Shown: piece after piece, positions 43,476 through 55,175 of the stretch | Layout: each line of letters begins with the position of its first letter | Position numbering within the stretch: position 1 is the stretch's first letter | Assembly: GCA_900708905.1 (NCBI GenBank) | Contig: CAADRB010000008.1 | Span: 1,848,390-1,912,389 of the forward strand | Reading direction: 5' to 3' | DNA from: Hymenolepis diminuta | Taxonomy: Eukaryota; Platyhelminthes; Cestoda; Cyclophyllidea; Hymenolepididae | DNA length: 64,000 nucleotides | The notes under the pieces: generated by a model | What the model saw: only the letters and a program-made list of their open reading frames with translations | Databases searched by the model: none | Told to the model about the DNA's origin: nothing | Made by a program: the position numbers and the translations under genes

Positions 43476-46400
43476 TTAAGCTGGAATTAAAACATTTTAA
43501 ATCTCAATGAGACCGATCTAACAAATTCACAACCGCCTATCACTATACTGATCAGTATTTATCAGTGCCTCCGTTCCGTTAAAGGACTGAATGTGGGATA
43601 ACGTATCTCCAACAAAGGGTATTGGAGTGAAAAAATAGACATTACCATTATTTCAATATCAAAATCGTGAAGTAGACTGGTTGAACGATTTTCCGCTATT
43701 CTCAGTTGATTGATAAGATGAATATGTCTAGTTTGAAAATATTAGCATATACGGAGAAAGCTTTATTCATAACGTACAAAATAAGACTCTGCCCTCGAAC
43801 TTTCTGTTAAAGTTATTAATAAGTGGTTTAAAAGTTTATCAAAGTAAGAAAAAAACTTTTTTCACTTTCACATGAATTACAATAAGACAGAAAATACATC
43901 TCCACTACTTTTCTCTTTAGTCTTTGTTGCTTCTATGGTAACGCTGAATGAGATTATTAAAACCAGAATTGATTTAAAGTTAAATATGAAGGAAAAATCA
44001 TCCTTTTTTCTTTTGTTTCAAATGAATTTGTGTGAACTGACTCTATCCTGGGCTTCTTTTATAACGTCAGGAAATATTTTCTCACTTTTTCAAGAAAGGA
44101 GGTTTTCAGAGGCATTTGCGGGTTCATCAAATTTTAATAGAAAAGTTAATTAATGGAGGTGTTAGTCTCCCACTGGTTTGTGGCTCCCGTAAACACGTTC
44201 TGTGATTAAAATTCTAAGAGGTGTGATTGAAATAATCAAATTAGAACTTAAACTTAAATATTTTATTTGAAACTATATAAAAATAAGAAAAATATGAGTC
44301 CTATGAGGCAATTTATTATTCCTCTCATCGATCAACAAGTTTTAGTACAAATATTATAAAAGAGATATGAAAACTTTTCTAGATCCCTTATGCAACAATG
44401 TTCTTCGAACTGTTGGGTAACAGTGTGAAAGAGAAAGAACATATAAAGTCCTAACTAAGATATATTAAAAAAGATGACAAGGAAGTCTTTTTCTGGCTAA
44501 ATAATCAAATAAAGTCAACTCCTACTTCATGATAATAAATCTATTTATTTAAAGGACAATAGGATGCATAGCTTTCAGGTTCTAGTGCATTGAAAGCTGA
44601 GATCTATGAGGCTCTTCTACCTTTTCTACATTTTGACTTCCTTTGCCAGCTTCGATTTAGCTCTGAAGGTTATATTCATGGAAACGTTTCTCTTCATCAT
44701 GTTGAGGAGCCTTGAATTTAAAGTAGTCTTGTGAAAGTACACAATCGGCAGCGAAAAAAATAAGAAGAGTGGTTGCTTGGCCAATTCCTTCTTCACACGT
44801 TTGTTGGATTTGACATGAAGATTTTAAGAAAAACAGGATTCACGAGAATTCAATTTACAGTCATTTCTACTGGTAAATATTAAAAGCCGTTTAATTCGAA
44901 CTGAAAGGGAATTGAACGACAAGTAAAACGCGATAAATTTTAACAAACAGGAAAACAGAGGTCCTGCATTTTCAAAGATATTACCGTTCTATCGACATCA
45001 CAATCTCAAATGCCCCAGTCTACGATGATTTTACTCTTAAAGAAAATAAAAGGCGATCAGACCGTCCATAATTCGAAATGTTGTCTTTTATTCTGAACTA
45101 TGAAGAGCCATATGAGTATTTCTTTGTGAGAATTTTGAAATTAACTATATTTCAATTGGAGGGAAGCAAAGGAATAATTAAAAGAAACCCTTTAAAATTA
45201 TACCACGGTATCTACTTGTTCTCGAATCTAAGTTGAATATTTAACAAAAAACATCTCAACTTCCGCTTGTTCGACTAATTTAATGCATAGCATCAGTATA
45301 AATAAATGGAAAATTATTATTTGGAGGTGATTGGACTACTCAAGACTATTATACATTTTGGAAAGAAAAATCTATTGGAGAGGTATGTTTTTTAGAAAAT
45401 CATGGCTGAGCCTGGTCGATTAGGCTTAAAATACTTAAATTACTGATTGCGTGGAAAGAAAAAAGATGCTTGTTAATTTTTCATGAGTTTAAGTGCTAAA
45501 AAGCTGTTACAACAATCTAATCGCAAATCTAATTATGTGTTTGTATGCACTACACTATTTTGCCATAGCAACTGACCCCATATAATTGCTTCTGTTGCAT
45601 TATTTTTAAAAATTTCATTATTGAGGCATAAGAAAAGAGATATAAGATATATTCTCACAATAACAACTGAAAAATTTTTCATTTCAGCAACAAATATTTT
45701 AAAATCTGCTCACTGAACTTGACTGTCTGCAGGCTAAGAATCGTAATTTCAGGAAAGATATTAGAAATGAAAGCGAAATAACTATAAATTCTCTGGGATG
45801 CATCCTCAAATTTAATTGAATAGGAGAATTTCTACAAGATTCTTGAAACCTTTTAATTCACACAGTTCAGTTCTTTCTCTTTGTTGTTTCATATTTACTT
45901 AGAAAATCAGGCAGAAGTTTCCATGCGATGAACTTCAACGTTACAACGTGTAAATATGTGGTGATCTACATAGAACAAAATCTGTATCACAATCTGTATA
46001 TTTTATCTAATGAGCAATTATAGAGGTTTTATTTGTACTTACTATCATGCCAAACTATGCTCTATTTTTTTAACTTTTCATTTAAATAATAAGCCTAATT
46101 AATTGATTAATTTGGCGTTTGCAATGAGCAAAAATTTTCACTCATTTTCTACTTATAAGAGAAAGTAAGTAATAACATAACTACTCTCTTCTTGAATTTA
46201 GAATTTAATCGCATAAACATTACTTGTAACTGAAATATGAGGGCACACTGAATAAATCATAAAATACCACTCTGTTAAATGAAAAATAAATAAATTGGCT
46301 TTAATTCATTAATAATTTCACCCAGAGAATTTATAAACCACTGCGAGGTTATTTAAACAAATGTATAAATAAGCAAAATAGAATTTATTCTCTTCTAAAA

Positions 46401-47424
46401 TTCAACATTGAAATAACTTTTGCGGAAAATCGGTTAAAAGAAATCCATAGATACTTGAAACTAAGTTGAAATCACCTATCTGTTTCGATATTTAAAATTA
46501 ATTTTTGTAATATTACCTATTTAAAATCGAATTTGACAAAACATGTTTAAGCATATTTGAAAGTAAATAAACATGTCGCGCGAAAGAAAAATAATTATAC
46601 TACAAGTAAAGTTGAAAGGGGATCCATTTCCGATAAGTGGTATTCTAATACATATCAATTTATATATTTTGTAAGTTTGCATTTTGATAGCCTTAACTAA
46701 TCTTATTATGATATTCATAATAAATAGATCACCAGAGTCCACTCATAGTTTGCCTTCAATGTCTCTGGCAACAAACAAGCGGGCAAGCAAAGCGGTCTCC
46801 AGAATTAGCTACAAAAGGCAGAGGCAGCAATAGCTTCATCATCATCTTCCTCCTTCTGGTCAAAAAGCACTCCTAAACCCATCAAGCCCCAGCCGATCGA
46901 TAGCTACTTCTGCTGTCTTCTCTCTCGCTTCCCACTACATTGTCCTATCGCAGTCCTACACCAGTCCCCACTATTGCTAACCCCTGAGAAATTTTGCGCG
47001 CCTACTATCTCTCCCATTTCCTTTGGTCGATTCTTATTGGCTCATGTTACTGCGCGTCCCCTTCAAAATGAGTGGGCGGACTGGGCGGGCGGTCCCGTTT
47101 TGCCTATACAATAGAGAGGCTGATTGTGTTGCTGGCCATAGCAACAGGTTCTCTGCTTTCCCTCTGCTCTTTTACAGACTTAGACCGAGTATCCCACTAA
47201 AGAGGAAGGTAAGGGGGGGATTGTGGGTGTTTTGAATTTGGGTTGAGTTAATATTTTTTGGATAGGAAATAAATAGCAAGATCAGGTGATGAAAATGTAA
47301 ATAATAAGCCTATTTTAAAGACGACGAAGTTAAATTGTATAGATCGTTTGCCAAGATAACTACTCGGCTATGCTACCACCTTAGCTATTTCAGCCCTCCT
47401 ATGTTAAGTTCGCGTAAGCTGCTT
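43476..47424. other. Mostly AT-rich non-coding stretch
   Basis: The open frame at 43872-44153 and others lack domains. The only distinctive part is the GC-rich island at 46780-47230, listed separately. Confidence 0.4.
46780..47230 (+). promoter_or_regulatory. GC-rich promoter-like island
   Basis: Has TTATTGGCTC (CCAAT, about 47034), GTGGGCGGACTGGGCGGGCG (GC/Sp-type boxes, about 47073-47092) and the inverted repeat TGTTGCT-GGCCAT-AGCAACA at 47127-47146. This looks like a host-gene promoter, but no coding exon was recognised on either side. The frame at 47023-47235 spans it without a domain. Confidence 0.4.
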
Positions 47425-47595
47425 AATATCATGGTCAATCAGCACTGGATAATCGGGAAAAGAATTTATTCATCAAATCGGGCAAAAAATCATGAGATTT
47501 GTGCTTGAACTGCCCATTAATTAAATATTTTACAACTCAAATTCAAGAACCGAATGAAGCAGCACTCTTTGATACCTTAACTCAACATCTTTTCG
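47425..47595 (-). repeat. Family B, inverted copy
   Basis: GAACTGCCCATTAATTAAAT, ATTTTACAACTCAAATTCAA and CTCTTTGATACCTTAACTCA match the other inverted copies. Confidence 0.65.
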
Positions 47596-50500
47596 ACACC
47601 CTCTCCATTACCATTTATTAAATCTACCATTAACCAATTTCCACTGTTTCCACATAGTGAAACATTGTACGTTTTTTGTCCTGAAGTGGGTATTATTAGC
47701 AATAATTCAGTATATTAGTAAGCAAAATCATTTGACCTCTTGGCTTGTTTGAATCATATATACTGGCTTCTAATATTCACGAAGCAAAATAAGCGAGAGA
47801 TGTATTGGGATTATCAATATCTCCCAAAGGGCAAATTTTTCAAATCTACATTCATATAGAGATAAATTTTCTATTAAAAAGGAGAACTGATGGGATATGA
47901 ATGAAAAGATATTAATAATATATCTTATTCGAATATTTGGGGACAAAAAATAAGTTACTTTATTAATTTTTATTAAAATTATTATCATAATTTAACGCAA
48001 AATTTAAAATCAATACTACCAGCTAATTTTCTAGATTTTGACCCAAAAGTAATGTGTTTTATTTATTTTCTGACAATCAAAATCACAACACCGTTTAGTG
48101 TATCCTCTTTTTGCTTTTGAGGACATGAATCGTGGATTAAGTGGTACTTATGTAGACAAATATAAACTCATTACAATTTTGAAGTCAAATAGTTCAAAAC
48201 ACACCAGAACAATCTTTTTCAAATGAAGCACCGCAGTAAATTGTCGGAGGTAAAAAACTTGAAAATAGATAGGAAAATTACAATAAATCGGTAAATAATA
48301 GGGGATTATAGGGTCAACTGTGTCATTATAGGTCATCAATAAAACGTAAAACATTTCTTTTCTGCGTTTCGTATAATGTATTTGACTCCACACTGTCACG
48401 GTTAACCTCTTGTCACCTTCGATATTGGCCGATGAATGCACTAATAATCGTGTTCCTCAGGATGAAACATCGAATAGTTACGATAGTCAGGCAAGTGCAA
48501 ATTGGAATCTAGTTAAAGTTTGTCCAGAAGAGAGCAATTAAGATGTGATAAAATTGAACGTTTTTACACCACGAGACTTGAATCAACGGAATCCAACGTT
48601 TACTTCCGTTCGGTTTAAGTGTTTATATGAGCGTCACAGAAACAAGAGCGTGACATTAATAGGATCAGATCCACCAATTTATAACCAAAAGAATGTTTGA
48701 AATTTTTTGAATACATTTGGAGAGGTTGGATGATGACTGATCGCCTGTACGTCGGTACTTGACAATTTAGAGGGAAAATAAAGTCAGTAAAACACATTCA
48801 GGACTTTTCGCTATTCTTGACTGATTATTAAAAAAAATTAATTAATAATTTTCATTGAGATAGATATCTTTATACATTACTGTGTTACATCATAATTTTT
48901 TGCCATTAATAAAATATTTACTGTCATTAATAGATACAATCAACCGAATGCCTACTCAGAAAAGATATACTGAGATAATGCCTAATTACCGCTAGGCAAT
49001 TTGCCCAGATATCATTTCAGCAAAGATCATTTTCGATTTATTTATTACACAAGAGTTTATGACCTGAAAGCCTTATATCCCAGCTTTCTCAGATAGAGAT
49101 TAGAGGGAGAGAAAACACACAAAACCAATTTAAGTTATAGTCCTTAAACATACGGACAAGATAGTAGTTTAAATATAAGGGTAATGCAGCCGAAATCAAT
49201 AATAAATGTTATTTTCTCAAGGAGAAATATTCAATCACATATTCTTCTTGCAATAAAGTAGCATTTCCGCCCTGACGCTTTTATTATTATTTTAATTCGA
49301 CTGATCTATCACATTCTGGTTGTTTAAATAAATTTCTACAAATATTTAAATTAACAATTGTTGTTTACCCTATCAATCCCTCTGATAAAAACCTTGAGCA
49401 ATTTTTACTCGCCGAAAGTTTTCTTGAAAGATTAACAAGCTTTATCCTGTGTTGTTTACTTAAAAAAGTGGGAACAACGTGGAATTCCTTCGTATGCACA
49501 GCGATTCATAAAATTCAAACGTATTTGAGAAAAGCATAAGCACGAATGGTTTAAAATGGTTTCCTATACTTAGTGATACGATTCGCAATCCAAACTCAGT
49601 AAACGAGATGAGGACATTTAAAGATTGTTATTAGTGAATGAAAATACGACCTTTTCTCAAACATTTTATACCACCAATCTAAGGGATTTCACATAAAAGA
49701 ATACGATAATGATGAAGTGCAGAAGGGATACATAATGGGGAGCAGTGAGATAACTTTAGGAGTAGGCATTCTGGTGTGCATGCCAAATATTAAAATACAG
49801 TCACTTAGGAGTTGCAGTCATTGGTCCGCTCTATGCTCACATATATACCGGCAGCGAGGCATGTATGCGATATGTTGCTCGCATTGCCAGAATGTGACTT
49901 TCAGTACTTAATAATGCACAAATACCGGTTAGGCATGTATTCACAGTTCCGGAAAAAAGTAGAAGGTAAACTACATTATTTGCCATTGAACAACCGATGG
50001 ATTTGGAGATACAAATATTACGGGATATGAATTAGTATAAAGCTAAATTTTGCAATAAACCGGTGAACTGTAGTGAGTTATTCTAAGAAAAAGTGTAACT
50101 GCTAGTCTCATTTACTTACTCTAACCTATAAAAGGAGGTAAATAAATCGATCTGACATAACCAATCACGGAATTAATTCAACCGGTCTACAATCTCTAGA
50201 TATAATCTCACTTATGAACCTGGGAGCCAAATAATTTGATGAAGCACACAAAATTAAACTCCTTTTGAGAGTATGTGCAACTCACTATTTCCAGAATGCT
50301 AATAAAATAACACTCGTGCAGTTCCGATTTTAGTACCCAGTTATTATTTCCTCCCCCTCACCCATTTTATGCCTTATTGGACTCGCTTGTTGATCTCCTT
50401 GTTCAAATGGTTTCCAATAATTTGTGTAAAAGTTTCAGTACACCAGGGATAGTAGCAGTAACAATTACAGACCATTTTACAAAGTGTGCAGCAGACAATC

Positions 50501-51254
50501 TTTCTTAATAACGAGGCACAGAGATATCCTCCCTTAATAGGAATTAATTCCGGTTCCCATTTATGCGCGGCGATTAGGGTGCTCAAAATTGGAGGAATAA
50601 ATCTTCGCATATTTCCTTTATCTTGAAGTAAAAGTAACGGGAATTTCCAAGGAGCAGATTAATCTCTGCGAAATATCTGATTTTATTATTAGTTATCTTT
50701 GATGCAATTTTTAAATAAGCAGCCTGATCAGTGATATCAGAACTTGCCCTTGCTGTGGATACACTGACACCACATCTTTCTAACGATTATCACTCATAAA
50801 AGTGCTTAAAAGTGAGTAATAACTGGAATCGATCATACATCTTTTCAAATTTCGACTGAGCTCTAGTAGAATTTAGTCCTTTGAGATTTCTGTCGCTATA
50901 AGGAGAATCTCTTCGCAAGCCATGTTCATTAACCTCTGCTATGCAGTCAAGCAAAATTTGTGCTTAGAAGTGAGAAGTACTTCAAATCAAATTATTCAAT
51001 GCTCAATGCTTTAAAAATAAATATGCGCAGATTGAAGCGCAAACAACTGAAGTAAGTTGAAACAACCTCATTACTTGCACAGTCTGAATTTGATTGAGAA
51101 ATCACACCAGAATCCTTCTGAAAGATTATTATTACAACTCTCTGAAGGGCAAAAGCTTTTCAAAATTTTCATCGCGTGATGGCAAGTGAAATCGAGCAAC
51201 ATTAAAATAGCTCAATAAAGTGGAAAGAGAGAGGATAAAAAATGTTGAGGATAA
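47596..51254. other. AT-rich non-coding stretch with one family C copy
   Basis: Short open frames only. No splice-supported coding or known domain was seen. Confidence 0.4.
50152..50310 (+). repeat. Dispersed repeat family C, copy 2
   Basis: GACATAACCAATCACGGAAT, ATAATCTCACTTATGAACCT and TATTTCCAGAATGC match 36472-36660. Confidence 0.65.
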
Positions 51255-51445
51255 AGTAAGATCGTCAAAAGAATTTTACATCATCTGGTTTTTGGATTCG
51301 GGTTTAATATATATATCTAACGAGTAGTTACTGCTTCACAGTTCAAACATCAAACTTCGTTACGCAGCTTTTGGATGACTAAGCGTATTCATGCCCACAA
51401 TGCGCAGAGCTTATTGACTGCTAAATTGATCAGAATGACCTGTGT
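51255..51445 (+). repeat. Family B, copy directly abutting a SINE
   Basis: TTACATCATCTGGTTTTTGG, ACGAGTAGTTACTGCTTCAC and GCAGAGCTTATTGACTGCTA. Ends within a few bases of the SINE at 51448. Confidence 0.6.
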
Positions 51446-51447
51446 GC

Positions 51448-51665
51448 ATCAGTGTCGCATTGGTCACCGTACGCGTCTGTCATGTCAGAGGTCAAGGGTT
51501 CAATTCTAATCGGCGCACATTCAGTAAGTGGAATGGCCAAATGTACTGGCTAAGTCTGGTAGATTTCAGATCTCCCACCAGGGTATCTCAGTGACACTAC
51601 TTTCTATCCAAGATGAGCGTTGGAACACGCTCCCCTAAACAGGCTTAGAAATCCCAAAGGAGGAT
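51448..51665 (+). repeat. tRNA-derived SINE, best-preserved copy
   Basis: The tRNA-like head has GTGTCGCATTGGTCACCGTA (A box) and GTCAAGGGTTCAATTCTAAT (B box, close to the GGTTCRANYCC consensus). It is followed by GTGGAATGGCCAAATGTACT, TCTCCCACCAGGGTATCTCA and the GATGAGCGTTGGAACACGCT tail. Confidence 0.8.
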
Positions 51666-54494
51666 CTACTTTACCACTTCAATTCTTTTTTTCCAAGTCT
51701 CAGAAAGCGGGAATATAATTGCCATGTCCCGACGCACTGGTCCTGACCTGATAGCCTACAGTGTTACAATCTCCCCTATGTGTCCTCACTCCGATTTCCC
51801 TTTGACAATTTCCTCTCTCTGGTTCCTCATCCTGTATGCCTTAATGAGGTGGCCTTGGTAAATCCAATTATCCCATCCATGTGTTTATCTAAGTGTGCAG
51901 TGACCTCTACAGGTATAAACCCCACCTTGTCTTCCCTATATGGTTAAACATCTCGTGTAATACACATTTTTCAATTAAAACTAGCTCTGTACTGTGCAGA
52001 CGTATCTCCACTGGCTTTCTGCTCCTAGCTAGTTCTAGGTCTGGTCGAGCTTTATGGCGTCCAGAAGATATAATCACAACAGCTTACATTATCTTAGTAT
52101 TCTCTTATATCCTTGCAACCATGAACAGGTGAATGAGGATAGGAAGATACCTTAAAATATTGTAGAGCCACATGAGTTTATTCATGGTGGAATTCAAAAT
52201 TAAATGAAAAGATTAATTATAACTTACAAATATCACTCTCACCTTTATGGCAATGTATTTTTAAAACAAGTTCCAGATTTTACGGTACTATTCAGAAATC
52301 TTTATCATTATTCCTTAATTATTTCTAATTTGTGGCAGGTAAATGACATAATCTGGTCTAGTCATTGCGTATCGGAAAAATTTTAAAAATAATGAAAGAA
52401 TAATCGAGTAATTCAAACTATTTTTTTGACGGCGATGAAACTGGAATTTTATTTTGCAAGAGGAAGTAGATCTTTTATCTTAAAGACAATTATTTTGAAG
52501 ACAAGGGACCGATTTCGAGATGTTGGATAAAATAATAAATTAAAAAATCGGTCAGAACATATTTCAAACGAATATTCTCGCACTTATTTTGTTTTACTGA
52601 ACTTAACAAATAGAGGTTACTTTGTATTCTTAGGACAGTTAATTCTTCCCTCCTTTCCCCCGCCAAACAGTACGAGTCATTGCTAAACCAACATCTTTGA
52701 GAGAGCATTCCATTCTTTCTGACTTAAATAATTCAGGAGAGTAACTCAAACATAATGTATATTTTAAATAAACGGTTTGTATTTGTTTTTATATTGTGAG
52801 AAAAATTAGATAGTGTTTTGAGATTGTCAGCAACAACTATTATTATTAAAATTATAAATTATTTTGTGCACTTTAAGTAAGTAGTTAGCTGATTGCTAAC
52901 GTGTATGAGAAACATTTTTTATCATAAATATCATTTGAGATGCATAGCTTGTCCTGTCAGTTAATACATTAGAAACCATAACTTTTAGAAGTACACAGAA
53001 TCCCGAATTCAGACTAAATAAGATTCTTTCGATGTGCCAACTTTCATTATTTGCTTCTACCCGTTTCTTCTCCCTCACAATTATTCAGATTGTTCTATAT
53101 TTTCGTGTCTAGATGCTTCTCTATGATAGAAAATAGTATGGATTTCGCTTCACTTCAGTTGGATAACTATAAACATCAAAAGAAACAGATCTTAGTCAAA
53201 GTAAGAACTGAGGGACGTTACAAATTCAGTGAGGTGTTTATGCCTTGTTTGCTCCACTCTATGATTAAACAAAATTTCACCCTGCCATAGGCGCGAGACA
53301 AGACTGGCATATTGATGCTCAAGTGTCCCGTCTTTACATTGGTTTAGCTTAAACCAGTAATATTTCTCGTATTTCGGTCTCTCATGTCAGCCTACACTTG
53401 GAATCAATGTGCCTTAATTCTTAATAGTTCTTGACTATTCAAACAATGGTTTCGTATGGAAACCCTTACATTATCGCAAACAGAAGCGGTCATTAAGACG
53501 TCTGAAATTCGCAGTATGGTCCTATTGTTAGGCGCCAGCTTAAACCGCAACCGGAAATCAGAACAATGGAATTTCAAGATCGTAAAAGCAAACAAGTAAA
53601 TAGCATAGCTCCACATTGACTCATACACTCACGCAATGGCTACCAATTTCTAGAATATTCTACTCGGGAGCCACGCCTAAAGAATAAGTAACGAGAACTT
53701 CCCATCACCATAATCACACTCCCGATCAAAATAACCGCCTCCATTCCGCCTCATTCTAACTGGTCAACTGAAGTCACCGCCCAATGGCGTGTGAGTGAAA
53801 GATAGGCACGGTTGTACCACCTGACGCGCATGTCTGCTTAGCTGGTGAGGGGTTACCTTGGCAATTCACCCCGTGCTCAATACGCTCTCGGCGGATTTAG
53901 TAGACATTCAAGTCCAATTGTGATATAGTGTGTGATTCGGTACAGTGGTCGACCATGTAAGGTGCTATAGTGCGTGGCCTAGACGTTGACCAATCAGAGT
54001 GAAGCATCATGCTCTGCTGTTTGCTGTTCATCTGGTAAACGCGGGGGTCCGGTAATCGATTCCATAGGCATGTGTTTGGCCAAATGTAAATGCAAATTCG
54101 GATGCATTATCTATGTTTACCATCGGGAAATGATAAATTTATCAAATGTGAGATATAAAGCATTATATTATGTCAATTTTATTTTTTTGTAATTTCATTT
54201 GATTTTTTAAAATAAAGATGAGTAACAATACTACAAGATTAAATCATTATTAATATTAATTAGAATGCCACTACAATATAGCCAGGTGTCCATCGAAGTA
54301 ATATCATGGAAAAAATTGCTCAGATTTACCATCTCTGAAGACATGGATATTAGCAGTAAAATAAACTTGGAGCTGACTAATACCTATCAGCACTTCACCC
54401 GATCAGGAATCTAGATACCAGATATAAAAGTTTCGGCTCTGGAACTCCAGGTCATGTAATGATACGAAACTGAAGAATGAATCCCACTGCACTT
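51666..54494. other. Non-coding stretch with a GC-richer part near 53.7-53.9 kb
   Basis: At 53700-53910 there are ACCGCCCAATGGCGTG and CTCGGCGGATT motifs and fewer A/T runs. It could be a promoter, but no exon was recognised. Confidence 0.35.
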
Positions 54495-54600
54495 CCAGAT
54501 TTTTATCTGGGTCATCATCTCTCGGCCTCACGGTGGCGCTTGAAGTGTTTGACACTCCTCCAACCTCAATACTGTTACTGAGCTCACAGTGATATTTGAA
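54495..54600 (+). repeat. Dispersed repeat family E, copy 2
   Basis: GGGTCATCATCTCTCGGCCT and GGTGGCGCTTGAAGTGTTTG match 26190-26300 reversed. Confidence 0.5.
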
Positions 54601-54824
54601 GGGCTTAATCTTGTAGTGACCCCAAGTAGTTTTTGTTTAATTACTGGGATAAGCCACTTAAGTCGTCCTTGAGTAAGCGTTGCGAGGGTTTAGTTTCTTC
54701 AATCAGCGATGTCCAGACCCATTCCATTCGTTTATGCTGCACTTTCTCTATGAAACTACGTAAAACTATGTATGTAAACACACACGCAGACACACGCTTG
54801 CCATTTACCTACTAGTACAGTTCT

Positions 54825-55175
54825 TTCTCCCCTCTCTCTCTCTTGCACTTTTCCTCTCTGTTCTTGCCTCTCAGTTCTCCCTTACTATCCCGTATTTTAA
54901 CCTCTGTTATACACTAGACTTTAATCGGTGCTCAACTCTTAACGTTCTGCTTGACTTGTCACTGTATTTGTCTACTACCAGCAACTACCTATTGGTCTTA
55001 ACTCCTAAGTTGGTGACTTCAGTTGTTGTTACCGCAACAAAATTATTAGACATTAGTTGTCAAGTATCCGATGAAAATTTCCTCTGGTAGTGCTAACGAA
55101 GCCAGAAATGACTGGACTCTTGAACACTTAGATTATTCAACGCTTCAACCTGAGTTACGTTAATTTCGTGAGGAT
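54825..55175 (+). mobile_element. Possible decayed LTR end, primer site and gag start
   Basis: A pyrimidine-rich block (54825-54880) is followed by AAGTTGGTGACTTCAGTTG at about 55011, which resembles an LTR end plus primer site. An ATG at about 55071 then opens only 30 codons (MKISSGSANEARNDW onward) before TAA. The arrangement is suggestive, but no protein match is evident. Confidence 0.25.

Noticed and set aside
47127..47146. Full RFX X-box
   Set aside because: The two GTTGCT/AGCAAC halves are 6 bp apart, more than the 0-2 bp known for a full X-box; only a half-site claim is kept.
51448..51520. Possible functional tRNA gene
   Set aside because: A and B boxes fit, but the acceptor stem does not pair and the same body and tail follow it at many other sites, so it is a SINE head.
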